From positions 1 to 64,000 of the forward strand of contig CAMDGM010000015.1 of NCBI GenBank assembly GCA_945898015.1: a DNA stretch of 64,000 bases. The letters are read 5' to 3'. Made by a program: the position numbers and the translations under genes. The notes beneath the pieces were generated by a model. The model searched no databases and was not told the DNA's origin. It saw only the letters and a list, made by a program, of their open reading frames with translations. This document shows, piece by piece, positions 1-8,871 of the stretch. This stretch comes from PVC group bacterium. Lineage in GTDB: Bacteria > Verrucomicrobiota > Kiritimatiellia > CAIKKV01. Each line of letters begins with the position of its first letter. Within the stretch, counting starts at the first letter, position 1.

Positions 1-11
1 ATATAACTGGG

Positions 12-245
12 GCTTCTAACGGGAACCAAAATCGCGCGCCGCCCGAGGCTCATCGACAGATGGCCGGGCGCGCGAGGAGAACAGGGTTGCGGCGTTTCGA
101 TCAGGCGAAAATGGACGCGACGATTTCGAGGCGCAGCCGCCTGACGGCGAGGCGGCGTGGGCTCGTGCCCCGACGCCCCCAGCCGGAAGGCGGATCCGCC
201 CGAAAGCGGCCGGCCATTTGCGCCCGAAACGACGCAAGCCGCACT
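12..245 (+). repeat. Dispersed structured intergenic repeat, copy A
   Basis: This non-coding block recurs at 49571-49823. Its core (87-237, 151 bp) differs from the second copy at only 5 positions. The core is bounded by imperfect inverted ends, TTGCGGCGTTTCG at 87-99 and CGAAACGACGCAA at 225-237 (12 of 13 complementary). Inside are GCCGCC/GGCGGC arms and the palindrome GGCGGATCCGCC, so it should fold strongly. Reading frames across it translate to Arg-rich peptides also seen at the other copy, which are by-products of the repeat. It could be a MITE- or REP-like element or a structured RNA; no transposase is linked to it. Confidence 0.8.
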
Positions 246-270
246 GGAAACCGACACAGCCGGCCACCAC

Positions 271-333
271 AAAAAGCCGGGCTCGTAGCGCCCGGCCTAC
301 CAGAAAAGAGGGCGTCGACGGCGCGACGCCCTC
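271..333 (-). terminator. Two tandem GC-rich hairpins followed by T-runs on the minus strand
   Basis: GCCGGGC (276-282) pairs with GCCCGGC (290-296), and GAGGGCGTC (308-316) pairs with GACGCCCTC (325-333). Read on the minus strand each is followed by T's (271-275 and 304-307), which is the shape of an intrinsic terminator. No minus-strand gene ends here, so they may stop antisense transcripts or belong to the repeat-derived intergenic DNA. Confidence 0.4.
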
Positions 334-404
334 CAACGCTTCGCGCATTACGACCAAGACCGTGCACACTGTTCTTTCCACTAGTCCGCCACCGTCGGTT
401 CGGT

Positions 405-410
405 TATAAT
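405..410 (+). promoter_or_regulatory. Putative -10 box of the 437-4085 operon
   Basis: A perfect TATAAT lies 27 bp before the first start codon, and an AAGGA ribosome site lies at about 426-430. No convincing -35 is visible at 16-18 bp spacing. Confidence 0.45.
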
Positions 411-436
411 GAGCCGCGTGAAAACAAGGACGCCTC

Positions 437-1810
437 ATGCAATCGCCTTCTCCCTATACAACCCTGTGGCAAACGCTCCGGCTGCTTTATAAAACCATCC
501 TCGCCCTGGCGGTAGGCACCCTGCTGGTGGCGCTGGGCACAACCTATTTTCATTTCAAGACGGTACAGGACGGCATCCAGCAGGTGGCGCAATACATCGG
601 CCAGGGCCGCCTCGCCGAGGCAAACGCCCTGGCCGCCTCGCTTGAACCCTGGGCCCGCTGCTTCCCCGGACGCTACCGTGCGTGCGCCCGACTCCGGGTC
701 CGATCCCTCGTACGTTCCAATCAACCCGATGAAGCCATCCAGGTGGCCGAAGCCATTCGCGCCCACGCCGAGGCTCCCATCCGTCGGGGAACCGCTTCCG
801 AATTACTCAACGAACCCCTGCTCTGGCTTCAAAAAACATCCCTGTTCCTGGCCGGCGACATGCTGGACGCGACGGCCCCCGTGGAACCGCTGAACGAGTG
901 GGCCGGTTATGACATGATGATCGCCGAACTGGTCGCCGTCCGGGACGAAAAAACCCTCAACGCCCTGGCCGACAGCCTGAATACCCGGTTCCCGCAAAGC
1001 TCGATCGCCTATAGCGCCAACTCGGCGAAAATCGAGCTCCAGCCCGCCGAAGCCGGACTTTCGACCAACACCGTCACCCCCGGTTCCAGCCCTTCCGAAA
1101 ACACCCCCCTTCCTCCCGCCGACGAAACCGCAAGCGCCACCTCCGCCGTGGAGGCGCTGCCGGCCGAGCCGGAACGCCCGCCACCCTCCTGGGGAATCGT
1201 GACCAATGCCGGAGCCGTGGCGCTCAACCCCAAAACCGGCCAACTCATCCGGCCGCTCAAGATCGGCGATGTGCTGGCGATCGAGGGAACCTGCACCGTC
1301 CAGAACGTATCCGCCTTGACCGGCACGCTGATCCTCGAAAACCGGAACGTGCCCGACCTGGCCTTCCAGGGCAAAAACCTCGAAATCCGGACCGGCGATA
1401 TCAGCCGGGTGTCTTCCGAAAAGATCGCCTTGCTCAGCCGCCTGGCCGAAGTCCAGGCTGAGGAAGCCCTCCTCCAGCCCAAGGCAGCCCAGGAATTGGC
1501 CGGGCTCAGCCCCGAAGAACTCGCGTACCGAAAGGCCCAGTCCAAGATGGACGCGTTCCAGCGAGACGTCAACGGACTGAACACCAAGCTCGAAAAGGCG
1601 ACCGGCGCCGAGCGCATGAAAACGCTCGACCAGCTGCGCCTGATGAAATACCAGGAGCAGGCCCTCGTCCGGGACCTGCAGGCCTGCCAGGAAACCGCCA
1701 ATCTGGTCGGCCGCAAAACCGGGGGCCGCCTCACAGTCGAACCGCAACTGACCGCCCTGCGCCAGGAAAAAAAGGCCATTCTCAAGCGCCTGGCCGAACG
1801 CGCCCCATGA
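437..1810 (+). CDS. Membrane-anchored protein with helical-repeat and coiled-coil regions, unknown function
   Basis: I do not recognise this 457-residue protein. One hydrophobic segment (about residues 17-40, LYKTILALAVGTLLVALGTT) anchors it. A helical repeat-like stretch with alternating Ala/Glu (about 50-130) follows, then a Pro/Thr/Ser-rich linker (about 205-245), a small beta-rich part starting WGIVTNAGAV, and a charged coiled coil (about 320-457). The start has an AAGGA site at suitable spacing. The stop overlaps the next start by 4 bp (ATGA), so it is translationally coupled to the transglutaminase. It may be a periplasmic scaffold for that enzyme, which is inference from context only. 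Confidence 0.75.
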   Translation: MQSPSPYTTLWQTLRLLYKTILALAVGTLLVALGTTYFHFKTVQDGIQQVAQYIGQGRLAEANALAASLEPWARCFPGRYRACARLRVRSLVRSNQPDEAIQVAEAIRAHAEAPIRRGTASELLNEPLLWLQKTSLFLAGDMLDATAPVEPLNEWAGYDMMIAELVAVRDEKTLNALADSLNTRFPQSSIAYSANSAKIELQPAEAGLSTNTVTPGSSPSENTPLPPADETASATSAVEALPAEPERPPPSWGIVTNAGAVALNPKTGQLIRPLKIGDVLAIEGTCTVQNVSALTGTLILENRNVPDLAFQGKNLEIRTGDISRVSSEKIALLSRLAEVQAEEALLQPKAAQELAGLSPEELAYRKAQSKMDAFQRDVNGLNTKLEKATGAERMKTLDQLRLMKYQEQALVRDLQACQETANLVGRKTGGRLTVEPQLTALRQEKKAILKRLAERAP

Positions 1811-3360
1811 CTCTCCCGCCCCCTGCCCGCCGCTCACGTTTCAAAACCGCCACCGTCCTCCGGGTCGGAGCGGTGGCCGGGCTCTGGCTCGTGATGACCG
1901 GGTGGCTGATCCGCTACGAAGCCTGCCCCGAAACGTTCACCGGCCGGTTCGACGGCTACCGGGACCTCTTCAAAAGCGGCGTCCTGATCCGCAGCTCCTG
2001 GATGCGCATCCTGGCCAACGGGTCGCCGGTCGGCTATTCCCATACCGAAATCGACGTGGACGAACGCACGCCCACCGACCATTATCGCATCGACAGCGAA
2101 ATGGAGTTGGAACTGAATATCCTCAGCCAGCGCCAGCGGGTTTACACGCGCCTGCTCGTGAACCTGGACATCCTCTCCCGCCTGCAGCGGTTCACCTTTT
2201 CTCTCCATTCCGCGGCCTACGAAACGGAAATCGCGGGCACTCGCCTGCAAGGCGACCAGTTCCTGATCACCATCAAGGCGGGCGGAAAGGTCAGCCGCAT
2301 GACGCTCGCCATTCCCGACGACGTCATTCTCTACTCGCCCATGCTCGAACAGGCGCTGGGCTCGCTCAAGCCCGGCGAATCCCGGATTTTCAAAACCCTG
2401 GATCCGGCCTCCATGACGGTGGCCGATATTCGCATCCGCGCGGACCGCCGCGAAACCCTGACCCTCCGCGGCCGCACCGAGCCAGTTACCGCGCTGGCCG
2501 CCGATTATCAGGGCATGACCATCTGGACCTGGGTGAACGGCGAAGGGGAAATCCTGCGCCAGGAAACCCCGCTCGGCTGGATCATGGAGGCCTGCGACCC
2601 CGCCGAGGCGCTCGCCTACAAATCCACCGCCCGGAATGGCCGGCAACCCGAAATGCTCGCCTCGGCAGCCGCGCCCGCCGACAAAGCCATCGCCGAGCCG
2701 CGCCAAATCCGGAAGCTTGAGGTCCTGCTCAAAGGCGTCGACGTTTCAGCGGCGGACCTGACCACCGGCCGCCAATCGGTGCTGGGGATTGAAACCAACG
2801 GCATCCGTCTTCTGATTCGCGCGCCCGACTGGCCGGCGGGTCCGGACGCGGTCAACGCCGCCGCCTTTTCAAACGAGCTGGCAGCCACGCCCTTCATCCA
2901 ATCCGCTGATCCCGCGCTGGTGGAAAAAGCCCGCGCCATCACCCGGGGAACCCCAACCCCGGCCGCCGCCGCCCAGGCGATCAACACTTGGGTGTTCACC
3001 CATGTCCGGAAAAATCCAGCCGTCAGCCTGCCATCGGCCATCGCCGTCCTCAGCCAGCTTGAGGGGGACTGCAACGAGCACACCTACCTGGCGGTCGGAC
3101 TGGCCCGGGCCATCGGCATTCCCGCCAAGGTCATGGCCGGCATCGTCTATATGAACGGGGCCTTTTACTATCACGCCTGGCCGGCGGTCTATACGGGCGG
3201 CCAATGGGTGTCCATGGACCCGACGTTCGGGCAAACCATTGCGGATGCCACCCATATCGCGCTCGCCGAAGGCGAACTGGCCGGACAAGCCCGCCTGCTC
3301 CGCTATGTCGGCCGGTTGTCGGTCGGCATTCTCTCCGCCGAAAAGGAAAACACGCCATGA
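1807..3360 (+). CDS. Transglutaminase-like domain protein, membrane-anchored
   Basis: This 517-residue protein has an N-terminal hydrophobic anchor (about residues 18-34), a beta-rich middle and a C-terminal transglutaminase core. The catalytic triad is visible as Cys in GDCNEHT (about 421), His in YYHAW (about 456) and Asp in MDPTFGQ (about 470). In bacteria this fold is usually a thiol protease or amidase acting on peptides outside the cytoplasm rather than a crosslinker. It overlaps its upstream neighbour and the downstream ABC ATPase by 4 bp each (ATGA), so the three form one tightly coupled operon. The substrate is not deducible. Confidence 0.85.
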   Translation: MTLPPPARRSRFKTATVLRVGAVAGLWLVMTGWLIRYEACPETFTGRFDGYRDLFKSGVLIRSSWMRILANGSPVGYSHTEIDVDERTPTDHYRIDSEMELELNILSQRQRVYTRLLVNLDILSRLQRFTFSLHSAAYETEIAGTRLQGDQFLITIKAGGKVSRMTLAIPDDVILYSPMLEQALGSLKPGESRIFKTLDPASMTVADIRIRADRRETLTLRGRTEPVTALAADYQGMTIWTWVNGEGEILRQETPLGWIMEACDPAEALAYKSTARNGRQPEMLASAAAPADKAIAEPRQIRKLEVLLKGVDVSAADLTTGRQSVLGIETNGIRLLIRAPDWPAGPDAVNAAAFSNELAATPFIQSADPALVEKARAITRGTPTPAAAAQAINTWVFTHVRKNPAVSLPSAIAVLSQLEGDCNEHTYLAVGLARAIGIPAKVMAGIVYMNGAFYYHAWPAVYTGGQWVSMDPTFGQTIADATHIALAEGELAGQARLLRYVGRLSVGILSAEKENTP

Positions 3361-4085
3361 TCCGGATGGAAAAGCTGAACAAGTTTTACGGCTCGTTTCA
3401 CGCCGTGAAGGACCTGACGCTGAACGTGCCGCGCGGCGAAGTGTTCTGCTTTCTCGGCCCCAACGGGGCGGGAAAAACCACCACGCTCAAGATGCTGACA
3501 GGCCTCCTGCGGCCCTCCTCGGGCCGGGCCTGGATCGGCGGAATCGATGTGGTGGAGAATCCGTTGGAAGCCAAAAAACGGATGGCCTACATCCCGGACA
3601 CCCCGTTCCTCTACGACCGCCTCACCGCCACAGAGTTTTTCACCTTCATCGGGACCCTGTACGGATTGTCCCGGGAAACCATCGATGAGGAATTCGAGCG
3701 CTCATTTTCGTTTTTCGGGCTTCTGGAACATCGCGCCAGCCTGGTCAAGGACCTCTCGCACGGCCTGCGGCAACGGCTCGTGTATGCGGCCTCGTTTCTC
3801 CACAAGCCCGACGTGCTGTTCATCGACGAACCCCTGATAGGACTGGACCCCCACACCATCCGGGCCATCAAAAGCCTTTTGCGGGAAAAGGCGAAAGCCG
3901 GCATGACGATATTCCTGACCACCCACATCCTGTCCCTGGCGGAAGATGTGGCCGACCGGATCGGCATCATTCTCAACGGGAAACTGATTGCGCTGGGCAC
4001 ACTGGACGAAATCAAATCCACCAGCGGGACCTCCGGCGATCTGGAAGAAGTGTTCCTCGAGCTGACGGAAAACGGCGCCCCGTAA
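3357..4085 (+). CDS. ABC transporter ATP-binding protein (ABC-2 exporter type), orphan
   Basis: The 242-residue nucleotide-binding subunit has Walker A GPNGAGKTT, signature LSHGLRQRL, Walker B VLFIDEP, D-loop GLDPHT and the switch His in TTHIL. The start at the ATGA overlap with the transglutaminase stop gives the expected length; longer in-frame starts lie inside that gene. The closest general type is the CcmA/NatA-like subunit of ABC-2 exporters. No permease is encoded beside it: the two upstream genes each have a single membrane segment, and the downstream neighbour is convergent with a 9-bp gap. The partner must be elsewhere, or the ATPase powers something non-canonical. Confidence 0.9.
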   Translation: MIRMEKLNKFYGSFHAVKDLTLNVPRGEVFCFLGPNGAGKTTTLKMLTGLLRPSSGRAWIGGIDVVENPLEAKKRMAYIPDTPFLYDRLTATEFFTFIGTLYGLSRETIDEEFERSFSFFGLLEHRASLVKDLSHGLRQRLVYAASFLHKPDVLFIDEPLIGLDPHTIRAIKSLLREKAKAGMTIFLTTHILSLAEDVADRIGIILNGKLIALGTLDEIKSTSGTSGDLEEVFLELTENGAP

Positions 4086-4094
4086 CGAGCCGGA

Positions 4095-6215
4095 TCAATC
4101 CTGATTCAGGACGTCGAATCGCCGGATGAACATGGGGTAATTGGTCATGCCGGAGGTAGCGTCCACGCGACCGACCGGATCCCGCCACAGTTCCAGAATC
4201 CCCGTCATATCGGATCGGACAGAATCAATTTCCTGGCGATTTCCATTGGTGTCCGCCGGCAACTTGACCTTGGCCGACGATTGCGCAAAAAGCGCGATGA
4301 CGAAATAGTTCTGCCGGGGATTCAACAACCCGAACAAATTGCGGATCCCCGCCTCCTTGCGGAACTCCTTGAACGTCATGGCAGAAACCATGTTGGACAG
4401 GGCCGCGACATAGGTCGAATTGCTGATCATCTGGCTCTTGGAAGAATAGCCCCCCGCAGGGACCCCGTTCCTCCAGGCGTCGGTCAAGTCGGCAGCCTGG
4501 GTATCGTTAACCACCGGCGCACCCGATTCGCCGGGATATGCATCCAATGGCATACTCTTGAAAACCGCATCCAACACTTCAGGCGCATTCGTGCTGTTCG
4601 GGTTCACGAACCCCCGCTGCGTCGAGACCGGCGGCTTGACGGTAAAATAACTATAAATCAGGTCGGCCTTCTGGGACCCCTCATCCAACAGGCGAAAGGT
4701 CTTCCAGGTATCCGCAAGTCCGCTGCCACCCCGGACAATGTAAGACCACTCTCCGGCGGATTGAAAGGGCTGGTCCGCCACCTGCATCCAGGGATGCCCA
4801 TCCGTTGCCATCTTGGCCCACTGGTACGTCGTATACGCATTCAACGCTCTCAGCGAACCGCCCGCGCCGCCGCCCGTATCGTTAAGCACCTTGATATAGG
4901 GCAACCAGCAATTCCTCACATGATTGAACCGGGGATCGACACACTCCGCGCCGCCCACCGTTCCAAGAACGGAAGCCGGCGCGGGCGGGACGGTAATGCT
5001 GGGATAATACTCCACTCTTTGGGATAAAAAAACCGGGTTTTCGACTGAATCCACCTTATTCCCCAAGGAGTCGAACAAATTAAGGTATTCGATGGTGATC
5101 TTGAAGCTGACCGTCTGGTTCTCGAAACCCGTCAGCGCGGGCCTGACAGATGGATCTATGGTGAGTTGTGAATACGGGACCGCAATGGGGCTTGGCAATT
5201 TGACATTTTTGACCACGGTTCCAGGAGTAGGAAAACCGGGAGCGGCACCCACCGCTTCAACGGTGTACTTATACTGCAAATCAAATGAATCCGGATTGGC
5301 TTTCGCAAAAGGATAAAACAGCTCCACTTTAAAATCGAATGTCAGCGTGCTGACGCCACCGGCATTGACGATTTTGGGCTGACATCTCACCTCGTTGATC
5401 ATGGGAACCCGTTCCGTACAAGGCGAGTTCAAGTTGCGGGGAATCGAATCCGTATCCGCATAATCCAGCAACGCGTCAAAAGCAATGTCGAGGTTCGCCC
5501 CCGATAAGCCGGACATGCCGCCTATCGCGGCCTGGATCTCGGCTTTCCTGGCCGTCAACGCCGCGACATCACCGGACATGTCGACCGGAACCGGCGTCAC
5601 ATTGGTAGGCGACCGTGAAAACGAGACCAGATTCCTGACCTCGCTTAACCCGATTGCGCTCCCCGCTCGCTTCATTTCCCGCACCGATTCATACGCCCGA
5701 TTGGCAACCAGTGTGGTCGCATTGACATCTGTCCCCACTTCGGCCAGCATGACAAGATTGATTTCCTTGGGATCCACACCCGTCGCCCGAGTACTGCCGC
5801 CCACCGTGTTGGCATCCAACAAACCGGAGGCATTGAAAATCAGGTATCCGATCCGGCCATTGGGCACGCTGATCCACGTCGGCTCCGCCGGCATAGGGGA
5901 AAGCAGGCTCGTGGGAACGTGCGCGGCCCAGACGTCGCCCGTCGACAAGGTGATGCCCCCGTTCGTCCCGGAACGAAGGTACGTCCAGGCGGGATAGGCG
6001 CTGGACGCCAGGCTGGTGTCGATCGCTTCCACGGCGCGCACGGCGGCGGCCTGGAGCAACAAGCGCGCGCGGACGTCATGCTGGAAACTGCCGGCCGCCT
6101 GCCGTTCCGTCCGCATGAAAACGGAAAAAGACACCCCGATCATCACCAGCAGGGCCAGCATCCCCAGCACCACCACCAGGGCAATACCTCGTTTACGAGA
6201 TGGTTTATTCGTCAT
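4095..6215 (-). CDS. GspK/PilX-like minor pseudopilin, large
   Basis: This 706-residue protein starts MTNKPSRKRGIALVVVLGML, a prepilin-like N-terminus in which the Glu5 of other pseudopilins is missing, as is usual for GspK. GspK caps the pseudopilus tip together with GspI and GspJ. The length is about twice that of classical GspK, with a long beta-rich body. The start at 6215 is chosen because the prepilin segment begins there; an upstream in-frame ATG (6287) lies inside the preceding gene. It overlaps the GspJ-like gene by 11 bp and is the last gene of the pseudopilin operon. Confidence 0.8.
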   Translation of the reverse strand: MTNKPSRKRGIALVVVLGMLALLVMIGVSFSVFMRTERQAAGSFQHDVRARLLLQAAAVRAVEAIDTSLASSAYPAWTYLRSGTNGGITLSTGDVWAAHVPTSLLSPMPAEPTWISVPNGRIGYLIFNASGLLDANTVGGSTRATGVDPKEINLVMLAEVGTDVNATTLVANRAYESVREMKRAGSAIGLSEVRNLVSFSRSPTNVTPVPVDMSGDVAALTARKAEIQAAIGGMSGLSGANLDIAFDALLDYADTDSIPRNLNSPCTERVPMINEVRCQPKIVNAGGVSTLTFDFKVELFYPFAKANPDSFDLQYKYTVEAVGAAPGFPTPGTVVKNVKLPSPIAVPYSQLTIDPSVRPALTGFENQTVSFKITIEYLNLFDSLGNKVDSVENPVFLSQRVEYYPSITVPPAPASVLGTVGGAECVDPRFNHVRNCWLPYIKVLNDTGGGAGGSLRALNAYTTYQWAKMATDGHPWMQVADQPFQSAGEWSYIVRGGSGLADTWKTFRLLDEGSQKADLIYSYFTVKPPVSTQRGFVNPNSTNAPEVLDAVFKSMPLDAYPGESGAPVVNDTQAADLTDAWRNGVPAGGYSSKSQMISNSTYVAALSNMVSAMTFKEFRKEAGIRNLFGLLNPRQNYFVIALFAQSSAKVKLPADTNGNRQEIDSVRSDMTGILELWRDPVGRVDATSGMTNYPMFIRRFDVLNQD

Positions 6216-6753
6216 ATTTGTACCGATCCCGGTTGGCGAGCCAGGCCCGCGATTTGAAATCCGCCGAATAGCCAGAAGCATCTGCATCCTGGACGGTCAC
6301 CTTCACATCCACATAGCCGGGCAAAACCTCACCCGCCGCGACAGGTCCGGCTGTAACGTCGACGCTCTTCACCATCGCATTCGGAGCCAGGGTCACAACG
6401 GCTTCCGAGCCAACTTTTCGTTGCAGCGTCCCGCTCAAGGTATAGGCAACATCAAGCAGCGGCTTGGTGAGGCTTCCGGCCGTCACGCTGGTTTCATCAA
6501 TAACCTTGAATGTGGGATTTCCGGAGAACGAGTAATCGCCCGTGGTCCGGGCCACGCAGCGGGAAATATCCTGGGCGATGAAATCGGCAACGCTCCGCCC
6601 GATCATGTTAATTTCGGCTTTCTGGCTACCGATATTCCACGACACATTGGCCTGCTGGAAAATCCGGCCGCAAATCACCACAATCACGCCCAGAATGGCC
6701 AGCGCCACCAGCAGTTCGATGAGCGTGTACCCCCGTGTCCGCGCCGGCTTCAT
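6205..6753 (-). CDS. Prepilin-type N-terminal methylation protein, GspJ-like
   Basis: The 182-residue protein has the class III leader MKPARTRG followed by YTLIELLVALAILGVIVVI, giving peptidase cleavage after Gly8 and Glu at position 5 of the mature chain. The position directly before the GspK-like gene and after the GspI/PilV-like gene matches the usual I-J-K order of minor pseudopilins. The start overlaps the preceding stop (ATGA, 6750-6753). The body is poorly conserved, so the J assignment rests on order and size. Confidence 0.8.
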   Translation of the reverse strand: MKPARTRGYTLIELLVALAILGVIVVICGRIFQQANVSWNIGSQKAEINMIGRSVADFIAQDISRCVARTTGDYSFSGNPTFKVIDETSVTAGSLTKPLLDVAYTLSGTLQRKVGSEAVVTLAPNAMVKSVDVTAGPVAAGEVLPGYVDVKVTVQDADASGYSADFKSRAWLANRDRYKYDE

Positions 6754-7208
6754 GGCAACTCCATGTAGTAAATCTCCGTGTAATACACGTTGGTCACCAC
6801 GGGCGACGCCTTCAAGGAGGCGGCGGAGAGCGTCACTTCCTTAACCCGATCCGACCGTGACGTCGGCGTGGCGAAGGTCAGCTTATACCGGATGTTCTTG
6901 GCGTCGTTGATCGTCTCCGTTTCAAATGCGACCGTTTTGCCGCCATCCGAAATATTGAAGTCGGATGAAGAAAGCGGAACTTTTTTCCATTGTGTCCACG
7001 TCACCTCCGTGGCGGAAGACTGAAGCCCCCATAACACCTGTTCGGCAAAAAGGCCCGTTTCCGTATCGGCCGCCGCCGCCTCGCTGGCCGCCAGGCCGGT
7101 GGGGAACATGGCAAAAATGGACATCAGGCCCAGACCCACCACCAGGACGGCCAGACACACCTCCACCAGACTGAATCCATTTTTCGCCCTGCAACGTCGT
7201 TTCTTCAT
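6750..7208 (-). CDS. Prepilin-type protein, GspI/PilV-like
   Basis: The 152-residue protein begins MKKRRCRAKNGFSLVEVCLA, with cleavage expected after Gly11 and Glu5 of the mature form present. The pattern FSLVEVCLAVLVVGLGLM, followed by a short Ala-rich stretch, is typical of PilV/GspI minor pilins. The GspH-like gene ends 31 bp upstream and the GspJ-like gene overlaps downstream by 4 bp. The assignment as GspI is by length, motif and position. Confidence 0.8.
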   Translation of the reverse strand: MKKRRCRAKNGFSLVEVCLAVLVVGLGLMSIFAMFPTGLAASEAAAADTETGLFAEQVLWGLQSSATEVTWTQWKKVPLSSSDFNISDGGKTVAFETETINDAKNIRYKLTFATPTSRSDRVKEVTLSAASLKASPVVTNVYYTEIYYMELP

Positions 7209-7239
7209 CCCCGCTCCATCCGGTTCCGGCCTTGTTCCG

Positions 7240-7905
7240 CTACTCCGCCTTGATCAGGCCCACCAGCGGATACACCGTCAATGTCTTGACGATCGCGGTG
7301 TCCATCTTGTCATAAAGCTTGATCGTCCTCGTGCCCAGGCCTGCCGCCTTGCCGTTGGGATAGAACAGGACAATCCCATTATCCTGATCATCCAGTTTGC
7401 ACGTAACCCCGGGTGGGATAAACATTTTTTCATTGGCCTGGAACCCGACCCCATCGCCGACCGTCCATGAGAGCGTCTCCCCCGCCAGCGGGATCGTCCG
7501 CCGCACGGCCGTGTTGCCGGAAACGGCGCTCGCGGTTCCAATCTGGCCCGCTGAAACAGACAGATTGCATACCAACATTCCCACGGGCGGCAAAGAGCTC
7601 GTGGGATTCATGTATAGATCACTGGAGCTTTGCGAGGCCACGCCGTCTTTTTCAAACACATAATAGCAATTGGTGGTCCCTTGCAAACGGAACACGACCG
7701 CCGTGGTGCGCCGCTTGGTCACCGCATGCTGGCGCGCCATGGAAAGCGCCGTCTTCACGGAAATGGCGGCGCCCCGCAATTCCGCCCCGCGCCGGGCGCC
7801 CACATACGACACCACCCCGGTGGCGAGCACAATGCTCATGATCACCATCACCGTCAGGAGCTCCATCAACGTGAACCCCCGCCGGCCCTGGACAAACCGC
7901 GTCAT
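7240..7905 (-). CDS. Prepilin-type protein, GspH-like
   Basis: The 221-residue protein has a leader MTRFVQGRRG and the segment FTLMELLTVMVIMSIVLATG with Glu5 intact. The following stretch, with AISVKTALSMARQHAVTKRR, is the arrangement seen in GspH/FimT proteins, and the C-terminal body is beta-rich. It is cotranscribed with the pseudopilins on either side. GspH acts in the periplasmic pseudopilus base or tip; the target of this system is unknown. Confidence 0.8.
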   Translation of the reverse strand: MTRFVQGRRGFTLMELLTVMVIMSIVLATGVVSYVGARRGAELRGAAISVKTALSMARQHAVTKRRTTAVVFRLQGTTNCYYVFEKDGVASQSSSDLYMNPTSSLPPVGMLVCNLSVSAGQIGTASAVSGNTAVRRTIPLAGETLSWTVGDGVGFQANEKMFIPPGVTCKLDDQDNGIVLFYPNGKAAGLGTRTIKLYDKMDTAIVKTLTVYPLVGLIKAE

Positions 7906-7929
7906 GTCATTCCACTCCGTTTCCGGCTG

Positions 7930-8352
7930 TTACAGGTGCACTGAAACCGTATAGGCCGAGCTGAATTCATCGACAGCCCCGATCGGGTACTGGCCCGACG
8001 GATTGATGCGCAAATAATACTCCTGCCCGGCCGTCGTCTTGACCTGGTCATCCCCCTCATAGAACAGCTTGCCCCGGTCATTGCTCCGGAGCTTGTCAAT
8101 CACGGTCTGGCTGAGGTAATCGGTAGCGACTTCCGGCTGGGGGGTCACCGGCCATTCTCCATACTCGGCATGATAACTCAAGACGGCATTAATGAAAGTG
8201 ACCCGCAAGGCCTTCTCTTTTGCCGCCGTGGCCTTGCCGCGCATCTTCACGGTGGCGGGGATCAGCAAGGCGACCAGGACCCCGATGACCGCGATGACCA
8301 TCAGCAACTCCATCAACGTCATGCCCCGCCGGCTATGCCTGCTCTCGCTCAT
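7930..8352 (-). CDS. Pseudopilin, GspG-like, first of three
   Basis: This 140-residue protein starts MSESRHSRRGMTLMELLMVI, with a leader cut after Gly10 and mature Glu5. The start at 8352 is preferred over an in-frame GTG at 8361 because AGGTGG sits at normal spacing before the ATG. The C-terminal half shares YHAEYGEWP with GspG-type major pseudopilins. Three GspG-like genes in a row suggest paralogous pilins or a divided major/minor role. Confidence 0.78.
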   Translation of the reverse strand: MSESRHSRRGMTLMELLMVIAVIGVLVALLIPATVKMRGKATAAKEKALRVTFINAVLSYHAEYGEWPVTPQPEVATDYLSQTVIDKLRSNDRGKLFYEGDDQVKTTAGQEYYLRINPSGQYPIGAVDEFSSAYTVSVHL

Positions 8353-8368
8353 GAAGTCCACCTGCCTG

Positions 8369-8860
8369 TCACTTCCAACTCATCACGTCGTCTGACCCTT
8401 CCACGTCCCCATCGACATTGCCGTTCGGCCCGCCGGACCAGACGGCACACGTCCGGTACAAGGTCGTTCCATTGCCCGTGACCTGATTATTCACACCCAA
8501 CGCCAGCTTATAGGTGGTGCCCCAGGGATCCACCATTTTTCCACTGACCAGGTTTTTAGAACTGAACTCCATATATTGGATTTTGCCGCTCCCCCCTTGC
8601 AAGGAGGTCACCACGGCAGCTGTTGTTTCAGAGGCGCCAGTCAGATCGCCATTCACCGTACTCGTCCATCCCCGGTTGTCCATATAATAGCTGCGCAAGG
8701 CCGTTTCGACCTGCTGGGCTTCCACCTGGGCTCGCTTGCGGCGAGCTGCCGTTTTGGCGCTGCTCAGAGCCGGCAACAAAATGGCGGCAAGTATACCGAT
8801 GACCGCCATCACCATCAGGAGTTCCATGAGCGTGAACCCGGACTTATGCTTTCGCCTCAT
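8369..8860 (-). CDS. Pseudopilin, GspG-like, second of three
   Basis: This 163-residue protein starts MRRKHKSGFTLMELLMVMAV. The ATG at 8860 follows GAGGTGGGT, a strong ribosome site; an upstream in-frame start overlaps the previous gene and is less likely. The C-terminus has VDPWGTTYKL and a late Asp/Gly-rich stretch, in the place where GspG proteins bind calcium. It lies 11 bp after the preceding pseudopilin gene. Confidence 0.8.
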   Translation of the reverse strand: MRRKHKSGFTLMELLMVMAVIGILAAILLPALSSAKTAARRKRAQVEAQQVETALRSYYMDNRGWTSTVNGDLTGASETTAAVVTSLQGGSGKIQYMEFSSKNLVSGKMVDPWGTTYKLALGVNNQVTGNGTTLYRTCAVWSGGPNGNVDGDVEGSDDVMSWK

Positions 8861-8871
8861 ACCCACCTCGT

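Noticed and set aside
60-515. Arg-rich open frame across repeat copy A, similar to one across copy B
   Set aside because: The similarity comes from the DNA repeat itself; there is no ribosome site and the frame runs into the start of a real gene.
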